A stretch of DNA of 64,000 nt from Lutimaribacter_A marinistellae (GCF_042648365.1 NZ_JBHRXI010000006.1:1-64000); one strand, 5' to 3'. Shown: positions 43,888-53,831, counted from the first letter of the stretch. Translations and numbers: made by a program. Notes: a model not told the origin generated them from the letters alone.

Positions 43888-44339
43888 TCTCGGCCTCCAT
43901 TGCTGGCCACGAATTTTGCGAGCAAGGCAATCAGGCTGAGAGCACCCTGCGTGTCGGCAACCTCATCACCCGGCTCGAAATGAAAAGGCGATTCACCGGG
44001 AAGCACCTCGATGAAGTTCCCGCCCAATAGACCTTCGGACGAAACAACCACCGCACTGTCTTCGGGGATTTGAACGCTATCGGCAACCGAGAAACGCGTA
44101 TCGACCCAATAGCTCTCAGGGTTCAACGCAACTTCTGTCACCGAGCCGATCTTGACGCCAGCCAGCCGGACATCGGCACCAACCCCGACCCCCTCAAGCG
44201 ATCGAAAAGACGCACCGAGTTGGTATTCCCCTTCCCCAAGCAGTTGGCCTGTCGCTTGAGCCGAGTAGATGCCAAAGGCAATTGCAACCGCAACAACCGC
44301 ACCGCCCACCAGGACCTCGGTGGAGGAATACGTTCCCAT
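43884..44339 (-). CDS. MlaD-family lipid transport protein
   Basis: A 151-residue protein: one N-terminal membrane helix (EVLVGGAVVAVAIAFGIYSA), then an MCE/MlaD domain (GASFRSLEGVGVGADVRLAGVKIG, SSEGLLGGNFIEVLPG). It would anchor in the inner membrane and move phospholipids across the periplasm. MlaE/MlaF partners are not nearby. Its ATGA overlap with DUF2155 indicates coupling. Confidence 0.9.
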   Translation of the reverse strand: MGTYSSTEVLVGGAVVAVAIAFGIYSAQATGQLLGEGEYQLGASFRSLEGVGVGADVRLAGVKIGSVTEVALNPESYWVDTRFSVADSVQIPEDSAVVVSSEGLLGGNFIEVLPGESPFHFEPGDEVADTQGALSLIALLAKFVASNGGRD

Positions 44340-44345
44340 GTTCGA

Positions 44346-44729
44346 TCACTCGGGCGTCCAGGCCTCGTAGTCACGCCTCTCAACCGGATCGGCGCGACGG
44401 AGCGACCCAGCAGGCGCATAGGCCAAGGCCGTTCCGGTCAGGTTTTCGATGTGCGGTTTTTCCCAGCTTTTCCGGGGCAGCGGCTTTTCGGTCGGAGGTT
44501 CGTCCCACGTCCGGTGAAGCCATCCATGCCATGATGGATCGATACGGCTGGCTTCTGCTTCGCCATTGAAGATTACCCAGCGCCGACTGTCATCTTCGGT
44601 CTTGTAGAAGACGTTGCCCTGATCGTCCTCGCCGACTTTCACGCCCTTGCGAGAGGTGTAGATACGCGTGTTGAGAGTGGACCCGTTCCACCAGGTCACC
44701 GCTTGCAGCAACGTATTCAGGATGCCCAT
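44346..44729 (-). CDS. NDUFA12-type NADH:ubiquinone oxidoreductase subunit
   Basis: A 127-residue complex I accessory subunit (B17.2/NDUFA12 family). Start MGILNTLLQAVTWWNG, then GTRIYT-type segment NTRIYTSRKGVKVGEDDQG, RRWVIFNGEAEASRIDP and WHGWLHRTWDEPP, which is diagnostic. An open frame upstream is ignored because the family starts here, behind a GGAGAAAG site. Confidence 0.93.
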   Translation of the reverse strand: MGILNTLLQAVTWWNGSTLNTRIYTSRKGVKVGEDDQGNVFYKTEDDSRRWVIFNGEAEASRIDPSWHGWLHRTWDEPPTEKPLPRKSWEKPHIENLTGTALAYAPAGSLRRADPVERRDYEAWTPE

Positions 44730-44818
44730 CAGCTTTCTCCTGCCAAGTATCGTCCGAAGGTATGGCGCAAAGCCCCGCCAAGGTCCAGTGGCACCGCACG
44801 GGACATCCGCGCGCAGGC

Positions 44819-45178
44819 TCATTCCCGCGCGAGCGCAGTCAGCTCGATTTCTATTCGGTATTTCGGATCGATCAATCCGCATTCGATCATAGTGGCCACT
44901 GGAGGGTTCGGTCCGAAGGTCTCCCTCAACAAGGGCCAGCAGGATTCGAACTCTGTCCGATCAGGCAGCATGTACGTCACCCGAACGACATCGGCGAAAT
45001 CAGCACCAGCTTCCGACAGCGCTCTTTCGATCTTTCCCAAGGCATCGCGGCATTGGTCATACGCCGTATCACCCTCTCCGACAGTGCCGGCCACATGGAC
45101 GAAACCTCCGGCGATGACTGCCCGGCAATAGCCTGCCTTGTCTTCAAATACTCCGCCTGAGGATATACGCCGGATCAT
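44819..45178 (-). CDS. RidA-family protein
   Basis: A 119-residue RidA/YjgF-like protein starting MIRRISSGGVFEDKAGY. Family features: AVIAGGFVHVAGTVG, QCRDALGKIERALSEAGADF and FVRVTYM-like VVRVTYMLPDRTEF. The catalytic Arg that most RidA enamine deaminases have near the C-terminus is not evident, so it may be a RidA subgroup with another role. Confidence 0.85.
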   Translation of the reverse strand: MIRRISSGGVFEDKAGYCRAVIAGGFVHVAGTVGEGDTAYDQCRDALGKIERALSEAGADFADVVRVTYMLPDRTEFESCWPLLRETFGPNPPVATMIECGLIDPKYRIEIELTALARE

Positions 45179-45269
45179 TCCGTGTCCTTTCTGACAATCA
45201 ACTTGCCAAGGTAATCTCACAAACCCCAGTAGCCTTTGTCATGCTATTCAAAGAGGTTCCGGCCCCCCA

Positions 45270-45302
45270 AAAAAGAAACGCGGAAGCACATGGCCTCCGC
45301 GT
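45270..45302 (-). terminator. Terminator after clpX
   Basis: On the minus strand, stem ACGCGGA / TCCGCGT (11-base loop) followed by TTTCTTTTTT. Lies 27 bases after the clpX stop. Confidence 0.85.
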
Positions 45303-45328
45303 CGTTGTGACCGTCCGGCCCTCATCAC

Positions 45329-46597
45329 TCAGCCAGCGGTTGCCGGTTCCTTTTCAGCGTCAGCATAAATGATGAGCGGCTGCGCGTCAGAGGTCACCGC
45401 CTCTTCATTGACCACAACCTTTGTTACATTCTTCAAGCCCGGAAGATCGAACATCGTGTCAAGCAGGATGTCCTCCATGATCGACCGCAACCCGCGCGCG
45501 CCGGTCTTGCGCTCGATGGCGCGTTTCGCGATGGCACGCAATGCATCCTCGGTAAAGTCCAACTCGGCATCTTCCAGTTCGAACAGGCGCTGGTACTGCT
45601 TGACCAAGGCGTTCTTGGGCAGCGTGAGGATCGTGACCAACGCATCCTCATCCAGGTCTTCAAGCGTGGCGAGCACGGGCAGGCGACCCACGAATTCCGG
45701 AATCAGGCCGAACTTCAACAGATCCTCCGGTTCAAGTTCGCGGAACAGCTCACCGACATTGCGCTCGTCATTGTCACGGACATCGGCGCCGAAACCCATG
45801 GCAGAGCCCTTGCCCCGCTGAGCGATGATGCGGTCAAGCCCGGCAAAGGCACCGCCACAGATGAACAGGATGTTCGTCGTATCTACCTGCAGGAATTCCT
45901 GCTGCGGGTGCTTGCGCCCCCCCTGCGGCGGGACGCTTGCGACGGTCCCCTCCATCAGTTTCAGCAGGGCTTGCTGCACACCTTCGCCAGACACGTCGCG
46001 CGTGATCGAAGGATTCTCGGACTTCCGCGTAATCTTGTCGACCTCGTCGATATAGACGATGCCACGCTGGGCCTTCTCGACATTGTACTCACTGGCCTGA
46101 AGTAGCTTGAGAATGATGTTCTCGACATCCTCGCCAACATAGCCGGCCTCGGTCAGTGTTGTGGCATCAGCCATCGTGAACGGCACATCCAGGATCCGCG
46201 CCAGCGTTTGCGCAAGCAGCGTCTTGCCGCAGCCGGTCGGGCCGATCAACAAGATGTTGGACTTGGCAAGCTCGATGTCGCCACCGGCTTTCTGCGCGTG
46301 GTTCAGACGCTTGTAATGGTTGTGCACGGCGACAGAAAGGACACGCTTTGCCGTGGCCTGGCCGATCACGTAATCGTCCAGCACGTCGCAGATATCCTTG
46401 GGCGTCGGCACACCATCGGTCGCCTTCAAACCGCTGGCCTTGGTCTCCTCGCGGATAATGTCCATGCAGAGTTCGACGCATTCGTCGCAGATGAACACCG
46501 TCGGGCCCGCGATGAGCTTGCGCACTTCGTGCTGGCTCTTGCCGCAGAAGCTGCAATAGAGGGTGTTCTTGCTGTCTCCGCCTGAATTCGTTGCCAT
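45329..46597 (-). CDS. clpX: ATP-dependent Clp protease ATP-binding subunit ClpX
   Basis: A 422-residue AAA+ unfoldase. N-terminal zinc-binding domain CSFCGKS ... CDECVELC, Walker A GPTGCGKT, Walker B VYIDEVDKI, and the GYVGEDVEN pore region. Unfolds tagged substrates for ClpP, whose gene lies upstream on the same strand. Confidence 0.98.
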   Translation of the reverse strand: MATNSGGDSKNTLYCSFCGKSQHEVRKLIAGPTVFICDECVELCMDIIREETKASGLKATDGVPTPKDICDVLDDYVIGQATAKRVLSVAVHNHYKRLNHAQKAGGDIELAKSNILLIGPTGCGKTLLAQTLARILDVPFTMADATTLTEAGYVGEDVENIILKLLQASEYNVEKAQRGIVYIDEVDKITRKSENPSITRDVSGEGVQQALLKLMEGTVASVPPQGGRKHPQQEFLQVDTTNILFICGGAFAGLDRIIAQRGKGSAMGFGADVRDNDERNVGELFRELEPEDLLKFGLIPEFVGRLPVLATLEDLDEDALVTILTLPKNALVKQYQRLFELEDAELDFTEDALRAIAKRAIERKTGARGLRSIMEDILLDTMFDLPGLKNVTKVVVNEEAVTSDAQPLIIYADAEKEPATAG

Positions 46598-46752
46598 GAT
46601 CTACCTTTCCGGCTCCGTCCGTGCCGGGCCCGCGGTCGGGCCACGCTTTCTTGCCGCCTGTTCCGGGCAGCTTAGGCCAGCTATCCGACCTCTACAATCG
46701 CAAATTCCGAAGCGGCGGGAAAGGGCCGCAGCCCTCCGCCGCCGCGCTTCAT

Positions 46753-47385
46753 TTATGCTTCGACTTCGTCGCCTTTGACCCGGTTCTCGACGATTTCGTC
46801 GATGTGGCCCCATTCCTTGGCTTCGTCCGGGCTCATGAAATAGTCACGCTCCAGCGCCTTTTCGATGGCCTTTTTGGTCTGGCCGGTATGCTTCACGTAG
46901 ATGTCGTAAAGACGATCACGCAGTTTCTGTACTTCGGTCGCATGGATCATGATGTCGGTCGTCTGCCCCTGGAACCCGCCCGAAGGCTGGTGAACCATGA
47001 TCCGGCTGTTCGGCAGCGAAAACCGCATTCCAGCCTCGCCACCGACGAGCAGAAGGGAACCCATCGAAGCCGCCTGCCCGATCACGAGCGTCGAGCATTT
47101 CGGCTTGATGTACTGCATCGTGTCATAGATCGACAACCCGCTGGTGACCACACCGCCGGGGCTGTTGATATAGATCGAGATTTCCTTCTTGGGGTTCTCT
47201 GCCTCGAGATGCAGCAGCTGCGCCACGATCAGGTGGCTCATGCCGTCATGGATCGGTCCATTGATGAAAACGATCCGCTCCTTCAGCAGACGCGAAAAGA
47301 TGTCATATGCGCGCTCTCCGCGACTGGTCTGTTCGACGACCATCGGGACGAGGGTATTCATGTAGGTATCAACTGGATCGAACAT
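46753..47385 (-). CDS. clpP: ATP-dependent Clp protease proteolytic subunit ClpP
   Basis: A 210-residue serine peptidase. Catalytic Ser in GQAASMGSLLLVGG, His in MVHQPSGGFQG, and Asp further downstream. Precedes clpX in the standard order, 155 bases apart. Confidence 0.98.
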   Translation of the reverse strand: MFDPVDTYMNTLVPMVVEQTSRGERAYDIFSRLLKERIVFINGPIHDGMSHLIVAQLLHLEAENPKKEISIYINSPGGVVTSGLSIYDTMQYIKPKCSTLVIGQAASMGSLLLVGGEAGMRFSLPNSRIMVHQPSGGFQGQTTDIMIHATEVQKLRDRLYDIYVKHTGQTKKAIEKALERDYFMSPDEAKEWGHIDEIVENRVKGDEVEA

Positions 47386-47509
47386 ATAATCTGCCTGCTT
47401 CTCTGGATAGTCGGGGACGGTACCCGCTCAAGGGTTACCCGAGTCTTAGTGTTGCCTCCGGGGGGCTGCAAGGGCACCCGGACGAGACAGTGTGCCTATT
47501 TTCCGATCC

Positions 47510-47544
47510 GGAACGAAACACCCCCGACGCTCGGGCCGGGGGTG
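47510..47544 (-). terminator. Terminator of the soxXYZABCDEF operon
   Basis: Stem CACCCCCG / CGGGGGTG with a 10-base loop, 27 bases after the soxF stop. On the minus strand it is followed by TTTCGTT, a weak U-tract. Confidence 0.7.
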
Positions 47545-47570
47545 GCTACTCCTGAAACGGGGAAATTCGA

Positions 47571-48833
47571 TCAGCCGAACATGTCCTGCGTGATACCAGA
47601 GTACCAGCCGAGGCTTTCCTCGTACGTCCGTGCCCGCAGCTCGGCATCTTCGCCGGTCTGGCTTATGAAACCGTCCACCTTTGCAATCTTCTCTGGGGTC
47701 GCCTCATATGTTGCGCCGACCTTCACACCGTCTTCGGTTGCGATCAGCGACCAGCAGGTGTTCGAGAACTTCGCCGGGAACATCTTGGACCCGGTCAGGG
47801 CCGAGCGAACGGCCATGGCCGCAACCTTTGCTTGGCTGTTGGCAGAGAAGCCCGATTTCGGCATGTCTCCCTGCGACGACGCATCGCCCAGCACGTGCAC
47901 GTTCTCATCCAACCGGCTTTGCATGGTGCGGCCATCGACGGCGGCCCAGTTGCCGTCGGTCAGGCCCGCCTGCTCACAGATCCGACCGGCTTTCATTCCG
48001 GGGATGACGTTGCACGCGTCGACCTTCATTTCTTCGCCGTCGATGCTTACGGTCATTGCCGCCGGGTTCACTTCGACATTGCCTCCGCCGAATTCCGGCC
48101 CGATCCAGTCGACCATACCATCGTAATGCTTGCCCCAACCCTCTTGGAAAAGAGCCATCTTGGAGAATTTCTCCTTGGGGTCGGCAACGATGATTTTCGC
48201 CGTCGGGTTCTTCTGCTTCAGCAGATGGGCGACCATCGAAATCCGTTCATAAGGTCCGGGCGGGCAACGATATGGATTGGGCGGAGCAATCATGGCAAAG
48301 GTTCCGCCTTCGGGCATCGCCTCGATCTGGGCCTTGAGCAGCGCGGCCTGCGTCCCCCCCTTGTAAGCATGCGGCATGGTATCCTGAGCCGAAAGATCCC
48401 AGCCCGGCACCGAGCCGTCCACAAAATCGATACCCGGCGACAAGATCAAACGGTCATATGGCAGCTGTCCGCCCGAAGCCAACGAGACCGTCCGAGCATC
48501 GCGATCGACCCCGACGGCCCAGTCATGTACGACGTTGATGCCGTAATCGCTGGCAAGCTTGGCATAGCTGTGGCCAAGGCTGTCATATTCTCGGAACCCG
48601 CCGATATAGAGATTTGAAAAAAAGCAGGTGTAATAGGTGCGTGTAGGCTCGACCAGGGTAACGTCGATCGCGCCTTGTGCACCCTTGGCGATGTAACGCG
48701 CAGCTGTAGCTCCGCCGGCGCCCCCACCGACCACTACGACACGCGGTGTGCCTTGTCCCATTACCATCGGCGCGCCGAGTGCGGCAGCCACGCCCACTCC
48801 AGCCCCTATGAAGCTTCGTCTGTTCAGGGTCAT
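47571..48833 (-). CDS. soxF: SoxF, flavocytochrome c sulfide dehydrogenase flavoprotein
   Basis: A 420-residue periplasmic FAD protein. Tat leader with NRRSFIGAGVGVAAALG, then the dinucleotide motif VVVGGGAGGATAARYI. CPPGPYERISM and the FCSD-like C-terminal domain (CWSLIATEDGVKVGATYE) match SoxF/FccB. It pairs with the cytochrome SoxE to oxidise sulfide. Last gene of the sox operon. Confidence 0.93.
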   Translation of the reverse strand: MTLNRRSFIGAGVGVAAALGAPMVMGQGTPRVVVVGGGAGGATAARYIAKGAQGAIDVTLVEPTRTYYTCFFSNLYIGGFREYDSLGHSYAKLASDYGINVVHDWAVGVDRDARTVSLASGGQLPYDRLILSPGIDFVDGSVPGWDLSAQDTMPHAYKGGTQAALLKAQIEAMPEGGTFAMIAPPNPYRCPPGPYERISMVAHLLKQKNPTAKIIVADPKEKFSKMALFQEGWGKHYDGMVDWIGPEFGGGNVEVNPAAMTVSIDGEEMKVDACNVIPGMKAGRICEQAGLTDGNWAAVDGRTMQSRLDENVHVLGDASSQGDMPKSGFSANSQAKVAAMAVRSALTGSKMFPAKFSNTCWSLIATEDGVKVGATYEATPEKIAKVDGFISQTGEDAELRARTYEESLGWYSGITQDMFG

Positions 48834-48868
48834 GTTCCTCTCCTCCCAAAGAAAAACGCGCCGGAGGT

Positions 48869-49567
48869 CTACTCCAACGCGCCGAAAAATGCAGCGAGTG
48901 CGGCTATCTCTTCATCCGAGAGACGCCCTGCCATCATCTGCATGACCGGATGCGGTCGAATTTTTTGTTTGTATGCGTGCATCGCCAGCACGAAATCCTC
49001 CTCGTACCAGCCCGTGATCACCGGGATACCGTCGTAGTCGCCATCCGTGCGGTGACAGGTCGTGCACTCGGTCGCCAAGTACTCACCATATTCCGGATCA
49101 CCGACAATCGCCAGAACTTCGGGGGTCAGGCTGACCTCCTGGGGTACAGCCGTGGGTGCCGCTTCGGGAATGTCTCGGGGGCTTGACGAGTACTGCCGCA
49201 GATAGGCCAGCACATCGCCCCGTTCCCCTTTGTCAGGCAGTCCCGCGAACTCCATGTTCGTACCCGAGACGAGCAGTTTCGGGTTCGTAAGATACGCGTC
49301 GAGGTTTTCGAGGGTCCAGACCATTCCATCACGACGCGCGCGCTCAATGCCTTCCGAGTACTCGAAATCCTCAAACTGTGCGACCTTGCGGTCAAAGATG
49401 TTGTTGAGGTGCGGTCCGATCCCGTGCTCAGCTCCCTCTCCTACGGCATGGCACGACGCGCAAACCTGAAACAGGTCCTCCCCGCGCGACGCATCACCGA
49501 TCTCTTCCGCTTGGGCCGCACCCGCCAGGGCGGCCCAAGCCAAGACTATTCCTCCCAAGCCCCGCAT
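48869..49567 (-). CDS. soxE: SoxE dihaem cytochrome c
   Basis: A 232-residue periplasmic cytochrome. Signal peptide (GIVLAWAALAGAAQA), two haem sites CASCH (near residue 37) and CTTCH (near 168), each with a distal Met candidate. Accepts electrons from SoxF. One base downstream of soxD. Confidence 0.92.
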   Translation of the reverse strand: MRGLGGIVLAWAALAGAAQAEEIGDASRGEDLFQVCASCHAVGEGAEHGIGPHLNNIFDRKVAQFEDFEYSEGIERARRDGMVWTLENLDAYLTNPKLLVSGTNMEFAGLPDKGERGDVLAYLRQYSSSPRDIPEAAPTAVPQEVSLTPEVLAIVGDPEYGEYLATECTTCHRTDGDYDGIPVITGWYEEDFVLAMHAYKQKIRPHPVMQMMAGRLSDEEIAALAAFFGALE

Positions 49568-49568
49568 T

Positions 49569-50795
49569 TTACTGCGAAAAGCTCTGAAGATAGGCGATTA
49601 CAGCATCCAGGTCCTCATCCTTTTTCAGACCGGCAAAGGACATCTTGGTACCCTTCATGTAACCGCGAGGGTTGGCGAGGAAAGCGCGAAGCTCTTCAGG
49701 CGTCCAGACCAGACCGCCAGCAGCGGCTTTCTCCAAGGGCTTCGAGTAACGGAACCCTTCGATATGCCCTGCTGGCGCACCGACCACACCGTTCAACATC
49801 GGACCCGTACGGTTCTTGGCACCGTCCCCGACCTGGTGACAGGACTTGCACTTGCGGAACACACCCTCGCCCGCCGCAACCAGCTCGGGATCAGGAGCCG
49901 CCATTGTCGTGCTTTCCGCTGCATCGGTCTGTGCTGCAGCATCCACGCTTGCGACCTCAACCTCACCCTTTTCAGCACCGGCCGAAACCGCGGAGGCTTC
50001 TTGCTGATCCTCGGTCGTTGCCGATGCCTCCACCTCAGCGCTTTCATCCTCGGGCGTCACGTCCAGCACCGCGGCCCGCATCGTGATCTCGACGCTTTCC
50101 TTGCAGTTCTCCATGCAAGGTTCGTCCGTCCAGAAATGCTTCTCGGCCGTGTCACGGTCATCGACGATGAACCCGTCGGCATTCGGCATTTCGACGTCGA
50201 GGAAATTCTCGTGGCTCAGCGTGAAGTCGTCGTCCACAAGGTCATTCGAGTAGAGAATGTAGGCCACGATAGCGTATGTATCGTCCGCACTCAGGGACTG
50301 GGCATTCCCAAACGGCATCGAACGGTGCACATAGTCCCACGCGGTCGAAAGGTACGGCCAGTAGGACCCCACCGTTTTGAGCGGATCCTTGTCCGCAAGG
50401 GTGTCTTTGCCCCCTGCCAGCTTGGGCCAGTTGTCGCGCCCTTCGGCGAAATCGCCGTGACAAACTGCACAATGCTCTGCAAACAGCTCATCGCCCGTCC
50501 AGACATCGCCGGAGCCCTCGGGAAGTCCCGTTCCGTCCGGCCTCACGTCAAGATCCCAAGCGGCGATCTCTTCTGGCAGCGCTTCGCGCCCGAGGCCGAA
50601 CTTGGCGCCCGCCTCTGCTTCGCTGTCCGCGTTTGCCGCGCTGACGAACAGGCTGTCCGCCGGTGCGACCCACATGCTCGGGTTGTCCGGTACGGACTGC
50701 ACGAAATGATCGCCGAAATTCGCCGCCAGCGTCAGCACGGCAGCCACGCCGACGCCTGTTCCGACAAAGAGCATCGAGTTAGGAGACTTCGACAT
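49569..50795 (-). CDS. soxD: SoxD dihaem cytochrome of sulfane dehydrogenase
   Basis: A 408-residue protein starting MSKSPNSMLFVGTGVGVAAV (uncleaved or signal anchor). Haem sites CAVCH (near residue 110) and CKSCH (near 345), separated by an acidic Ala/Glu/Ser-rich linker of about 80 residues that is longer than in Paracoccus. With SoxC it removes electrons from the sulfane sulfur on SoxY. The start overlaps the soxC end by 17 bases; an open extension upstream is ignored. Confidence 0.92.
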   Translation of the reverse strand: MSKSPNSMLFVGTGVGVAAVLTLAANFGDHFVQSVPDNPSMWVAPADSLFVSAANADSEAEAGAKFGLGREALPEEIAAWDLDVRPDGTGLPEGSGDVWTGDELFAEHCAVCHGDFAEGRDNWPKLAGGKDTLADKDPLKTVGSYWPYLSTAWDYVHRSMPFGNAQSLSADDTYAIVAYILYSNDLVDDDFTLSHENFLDVEMPNADGFIVDDRDTAEKHFWTDEPCMENCKESVEITMRAAVLDVTPEDESAEVEASATTEDQQEASAVSAGAEKGEVEVASVDAAAQTDAAESTTMAAPDPELVAAGEGVFRKCKSCHQVGDGAKNRTGPMLNGVVGAPAGHIEGFRYSKPLEKAAAGGLVWTPEELRAFLANPRGYMKGTKMSFAGLKKDEDLDAVIAYLQSFSQ

Positions 50796-52062
50796 TTTCC
50801 GCCTCTCCGGTTTCGCGCACCCACCAGGTCTGGATGCAGTTGTTGTGATAGATCGAATTCTCGCCGCGCACTTCACGCAGCTGTGCCTTGGTGGGCTGGA
50901 CATAGCCGGTCTCGTCCCGTGCCCGGCTTTGCAAAAGCATTTCCGAGCCGTCCCAGACATGGTCGAGGTAGAACCGTGCTAGCGCCTTGTCGGTGCCCGG
51001 CGCAGCCAGTCTCGCAGGCTGCCATGTCTTGCCACCGTCAATGGAAACATCCACCCCCGTGATCGCCCCGCGCCCCGACCAGGCAAGCCCAGTGATCACC
51101 AGTGGACCGGGTCCGTGCGTGATAGGCGCTTGCGGGCTCGGCGAGGTGACAACCGATTTCGCGTCCATCACCCAGGTCCATTTGCGAGAGGTCCCGTCGG
51201 CCAGTGTATCGGTGTATTTCGAAGTCTCTTCGCGGCTTTCGACAGGCCCGTCCATGACCTCGACGCGGCGGAGCCACTTGACCCACATGTTGCCTTCCCA
51301 GCCGGGAACAACGAGGCGGACGGGATAGCCATGCTCCTTGCGCAGCGCCTCGCCATTGGCCTTGAAGGCCACCAACACATCGTCCAGGGCTTTTTCCATC
51401 GGGATCGAGCGCCCGTTCGACGAAGCGTCGGCACCCTCGACATAAACCCACTTGTCAGAAAGATCGCCTGCGGCGTCCAGCCCCGCTTCCTCGAGCAAAG
51501 TGCGCAGAGGCACGCCGGTATATTCCATGTTGTGGATCATGCCATGCGTGAACTGTGCGCCGTTCAGCTGCGATCCGGCCCATTCCATACCGGTATTCGC
51601 GGCGCACTCACAGAAGTACACATGCTGCTCGCGCGGGAACCGTTCCAGATCCGCGTAATTGAAGATCAGCGGCTTATCGACCAACCCGTTGATCATCAGG
51701 CGGTAGTCTTCCTTGCGCAGTTCAATCGCGCCGGAGTGGTGGCGTTCAAACGCACAACCCGCCGGAGTGATCGTTCCATCCAGCGCATGGATCGGGGTGA
51801 AGTTGATCGAACTGATTGTGTCCGCCGTCAGCCATTCGACGTTCCGGCGAACGACATCATCCTCGAACTTGATCGGCAGGCCATAAGGGGTTGCATCCAC
51901 GCCGTCACCCAGGCCAGCGGCCCAATCCTGGATCTCCGTGATGAGCGGATCGGGTTCGGCCGCTCGCGTGCTGCCTGCCGCGACCGCTCCGGCCGCTGCA
52001 GCCGCCGTGCCCGTCAGGAACTGACGGCGCGACGGCTTCTTGTCCTTGAAACCAAACGTCAT
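50779..52062 (-). CDS. soxC: SoxC molybdenum sulfane dehydrogenase
   Basis: A 427-residue molybdoprotein of the sulfite oxidase family. Tat leader (PSRRQFLTGTAAAAAGAVA), the molybdenum-ligand Cys in YFCECAANTGMEW, and the C-terminal dimerisation domain (ITGVDVSIDGGKTWQPA). SoxC without SoxD is inactive in known systems; the pair is here. Confidence 0.95.
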   Translation of the reverse strand: MTFGFKDKKPSRRQFLTGTAAAAAGAVAAGSTRAAEPDPLITEIQDWAAGLGDGVDATPYGLPIKFEDDVVRRNVEWLTADTISSINFTPIHALDGTITPAGCAFERHHSGAIELRKEDYRLMINGLVDKPLIFNYADLERFPREQHVYFCECAANTGMEWAGSQLNGAQFTHGMIHNMEYTGVPLRTLLEEAGLDAAGDLSDKWVYVEGADASSNGRSIPMEKALDDVLVAFKANGEALRKEHGYPVRLVVPGWEGNMWVKWLRRVEVMDGPVESREETSKYTDTLADGTSRKWTWVMDAKSVVTSPSPQAPITHGPGPLVITGLAWSGRGAITGVDVSIDGGKTWQPARLAAPGTDKALARFYLDHVWDGSEMLLQSRARDETGYVQPTKAQLREVRGENSIYHNNCIQTWWVRETGEAENVEVS

Positions 52063-52099
52063 GCGTTTTGCCTCCTCTTAAACTCTGAAATCGACCGGT

Positions 52100-53797
52100 T
52101 CAGATCCCGGTGACTTCGACTGTGTTGTTCGTGGTGACGGAAACAGTACCCAGCTTCTTGATGTGGCTTTCCACCACATCCCAGATCGGCGGTCCCTCGG
52201 TGCCTTCGTTAACGCTGGCCCAACCGGCCACGACGTAATTCTTGGCCGGGTCGATTGCCTCGCCATTCTTGAGCAGGGTCATGTTGGATACGCGCTCGCC
52301 CTGCGGCTTGGAGATATCGATCTTGTACCCCATGCCACCGATGCGAACCATGTCGCCACCCTGCTGGTAGTAGGGATCGGGGTTGAAGATGTTGTCGGCC
52401 ACGTCTTCAAGGATCACCTTGATGAACTCGCCGGTCATCTCCGTCCGATAAGCATTGGGGTAGCTCATCGAGGTCACGTTCCACAGATCCTCGCGCGTGA
52501 TGTCATCGCCGGGAACCAGCGATGGCCCCCAGCGTACGCCCGGCGACATGGCGATGTCGGCTTCACGCTCCGACAATAGCGCATCACAGATCAGGTCGTC
52601 CCAAGTGCCGTTGAAATTACCCCGGCGATAGAGCAGCGACTCGGTCTGGCCCAGAACCTCCTTGAGTTCCGCCTCGTAGGGTGCGCGCTGTTCGTCAATC
52701 AGCTTGGTGATGATCGGATCCGGCGCGATCACGTCCGAGAAGATCGGGATCAGCTTGTGCCGGATCCCCATCATCTGGCCATCTTGCACATCCAGATCGA
52801 CACGGCTGACGAATTTGCCGTTCGAGCCGGAGGCTATGATATGCGTCTTTCCGATCAAGACCGGTTCGGGCAAGGCATCGTGGGTGTGGCCCGACAGGAT
52901 CACGTCGATGCCCTGCACCACTCCCGCCATCTTCTTGTCGACGTCAAAGCCGTTATGGCTGAGCACGACAACCAGATCGGCCCCCTCGGCACGAACCTCA
53001 TCGACGAGTTCCTGCATCCGCTCGTCCCGGATACCAAAGGAGTATTCGGGGAACATCCAGCCCGGGTTTGCGATAGGCATGTAGGGGAAAGCCTGACCGA
53101 TCACCGCGATCCTGGCTCCGCCACGTTCGAACCACTCATAGGGCTTGAACAGCTCGGCCGGCTCATCCCATTCCGCGTCGAAAATGTTCTGGCCAAGTGC
53201 GGCAAAGGGCAGTCCCTCAACCAACTCGTTGACCCGGTCCGAACCAAGCGTGAACTCCCAGTGGAAGGTCATTGCATCGGGTTTCAACGCGTTCATCACG
53301 TTGACCATGTCCTGCCCTTCGGTGTGATAGCAGGTGTAAGAGCCGTGCCACGTATCACCGCCGTCAAGCAACAGCGCCTCGGGCCGGTCTGCCCGGATTG
53401 CGTTGATCACCGTCGAAACGCGGTCAAGGCCACCAACGCGTCCATAGGCCTGCGCAAGCGACGAAAAGTCGTTGTAGGTCAGCGCATAATGGCTCGGGCT
53501 TCCGTCCTTGATCCCGTAGAATTCGCGGAATTGGGCGCCCGTGATGTGTGGAACCTCGCCCTTGTTGGGACCAACGCCAAGGTTGATCGACGGCTCTCGG
53601 AAAAAGATGGGTTTGAGCTGCGCATGAATATCCGTGACATGGATAAGCGTTACGTTGCCGAAGGTATCGAACTCCAGCAATTGATCCTGTGTCAGAGCCT
53701 GCTGTGCAGCAAGCCGTGCCCAGCCGCCAAAACCCGAGGCGCCAACAAGGGCCGATGCAGCCATGGAGACCTGAAGAAAGTCACGACGCGAAATCAT
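52100..53797 (-). CDS. soxB: SoxB thiosulfohydrolase
   Basis: A 565-residue dimanganese hydrolase that removes sulfate from SoxY-bound thiosulfonate. Tat leader MISRRDFLQVSMAASALVG, metal-site motifs VTDIHAQLKP, LLDGGDTWHGS, VLSHNGFDVDKK and LSGHTHDALP. Longer starts exist up to 53839, but they would run into the operator palindrome, and MISRRDFLQ matches the family start and length (about 564). Confidence 0.95.
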   Translation of the reverse strand: MISRRDFLQVSMAASALVGASGFGGWARLAAQQALTQDQLLEFDTFGNVTLIHVTDIHAQLKPIFFREPSINLGVGPNKGEVPHITGAQFREFYGIKDGSPSHYALTYNDFSSLAQAYGRVGGLDRVSTVINAIRADRPEALLLDGGDTWHGSYTCYHTEGQDMVNVMNALKPDAMTFHWEFTLGSDRVNELVEGLPFAALGQNIFDAEWDEPAELFKPYEWFERGGARIAVIGQAFPYMPIANPGWMFPEYSFGIRDERMQELVDEVRAEGADLVVVLSHNGFDVDKKMAGVVQGIDVILSGHTHDALPEPVLIGKTHIIASGSNGKFVSRVDLDVQDGQMMGIRHKLIPIFSDVIAPDPIITKLIDEQRAPYEAELKEVLGQTESLLYRRGNFNGTWDDLICDALLSEREADIAMSPGVRWGPSLVPGDDITREDLWNVTSMSYPNAYRTEMTGEFIKVILEDVADNIFNPDPYYQQGGDMVRIGGMGYKIDISKPQGERVSNMTLLKNGEAIDPAKNYVVAGWASVNEGTEGPPIWDVVESHIKKLGTVSVTTNNTVEVTGI

Positions 53798-53831
53798 TTG
53801 GTTCAGCTTTCCCATCTGAAACATGCGACAC

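Noticed and set aside
46621..48126. 501-codon plus-strand frame over clpP and soxF
   Set aside because: Antisense to two clearly conserved genes; no domain.
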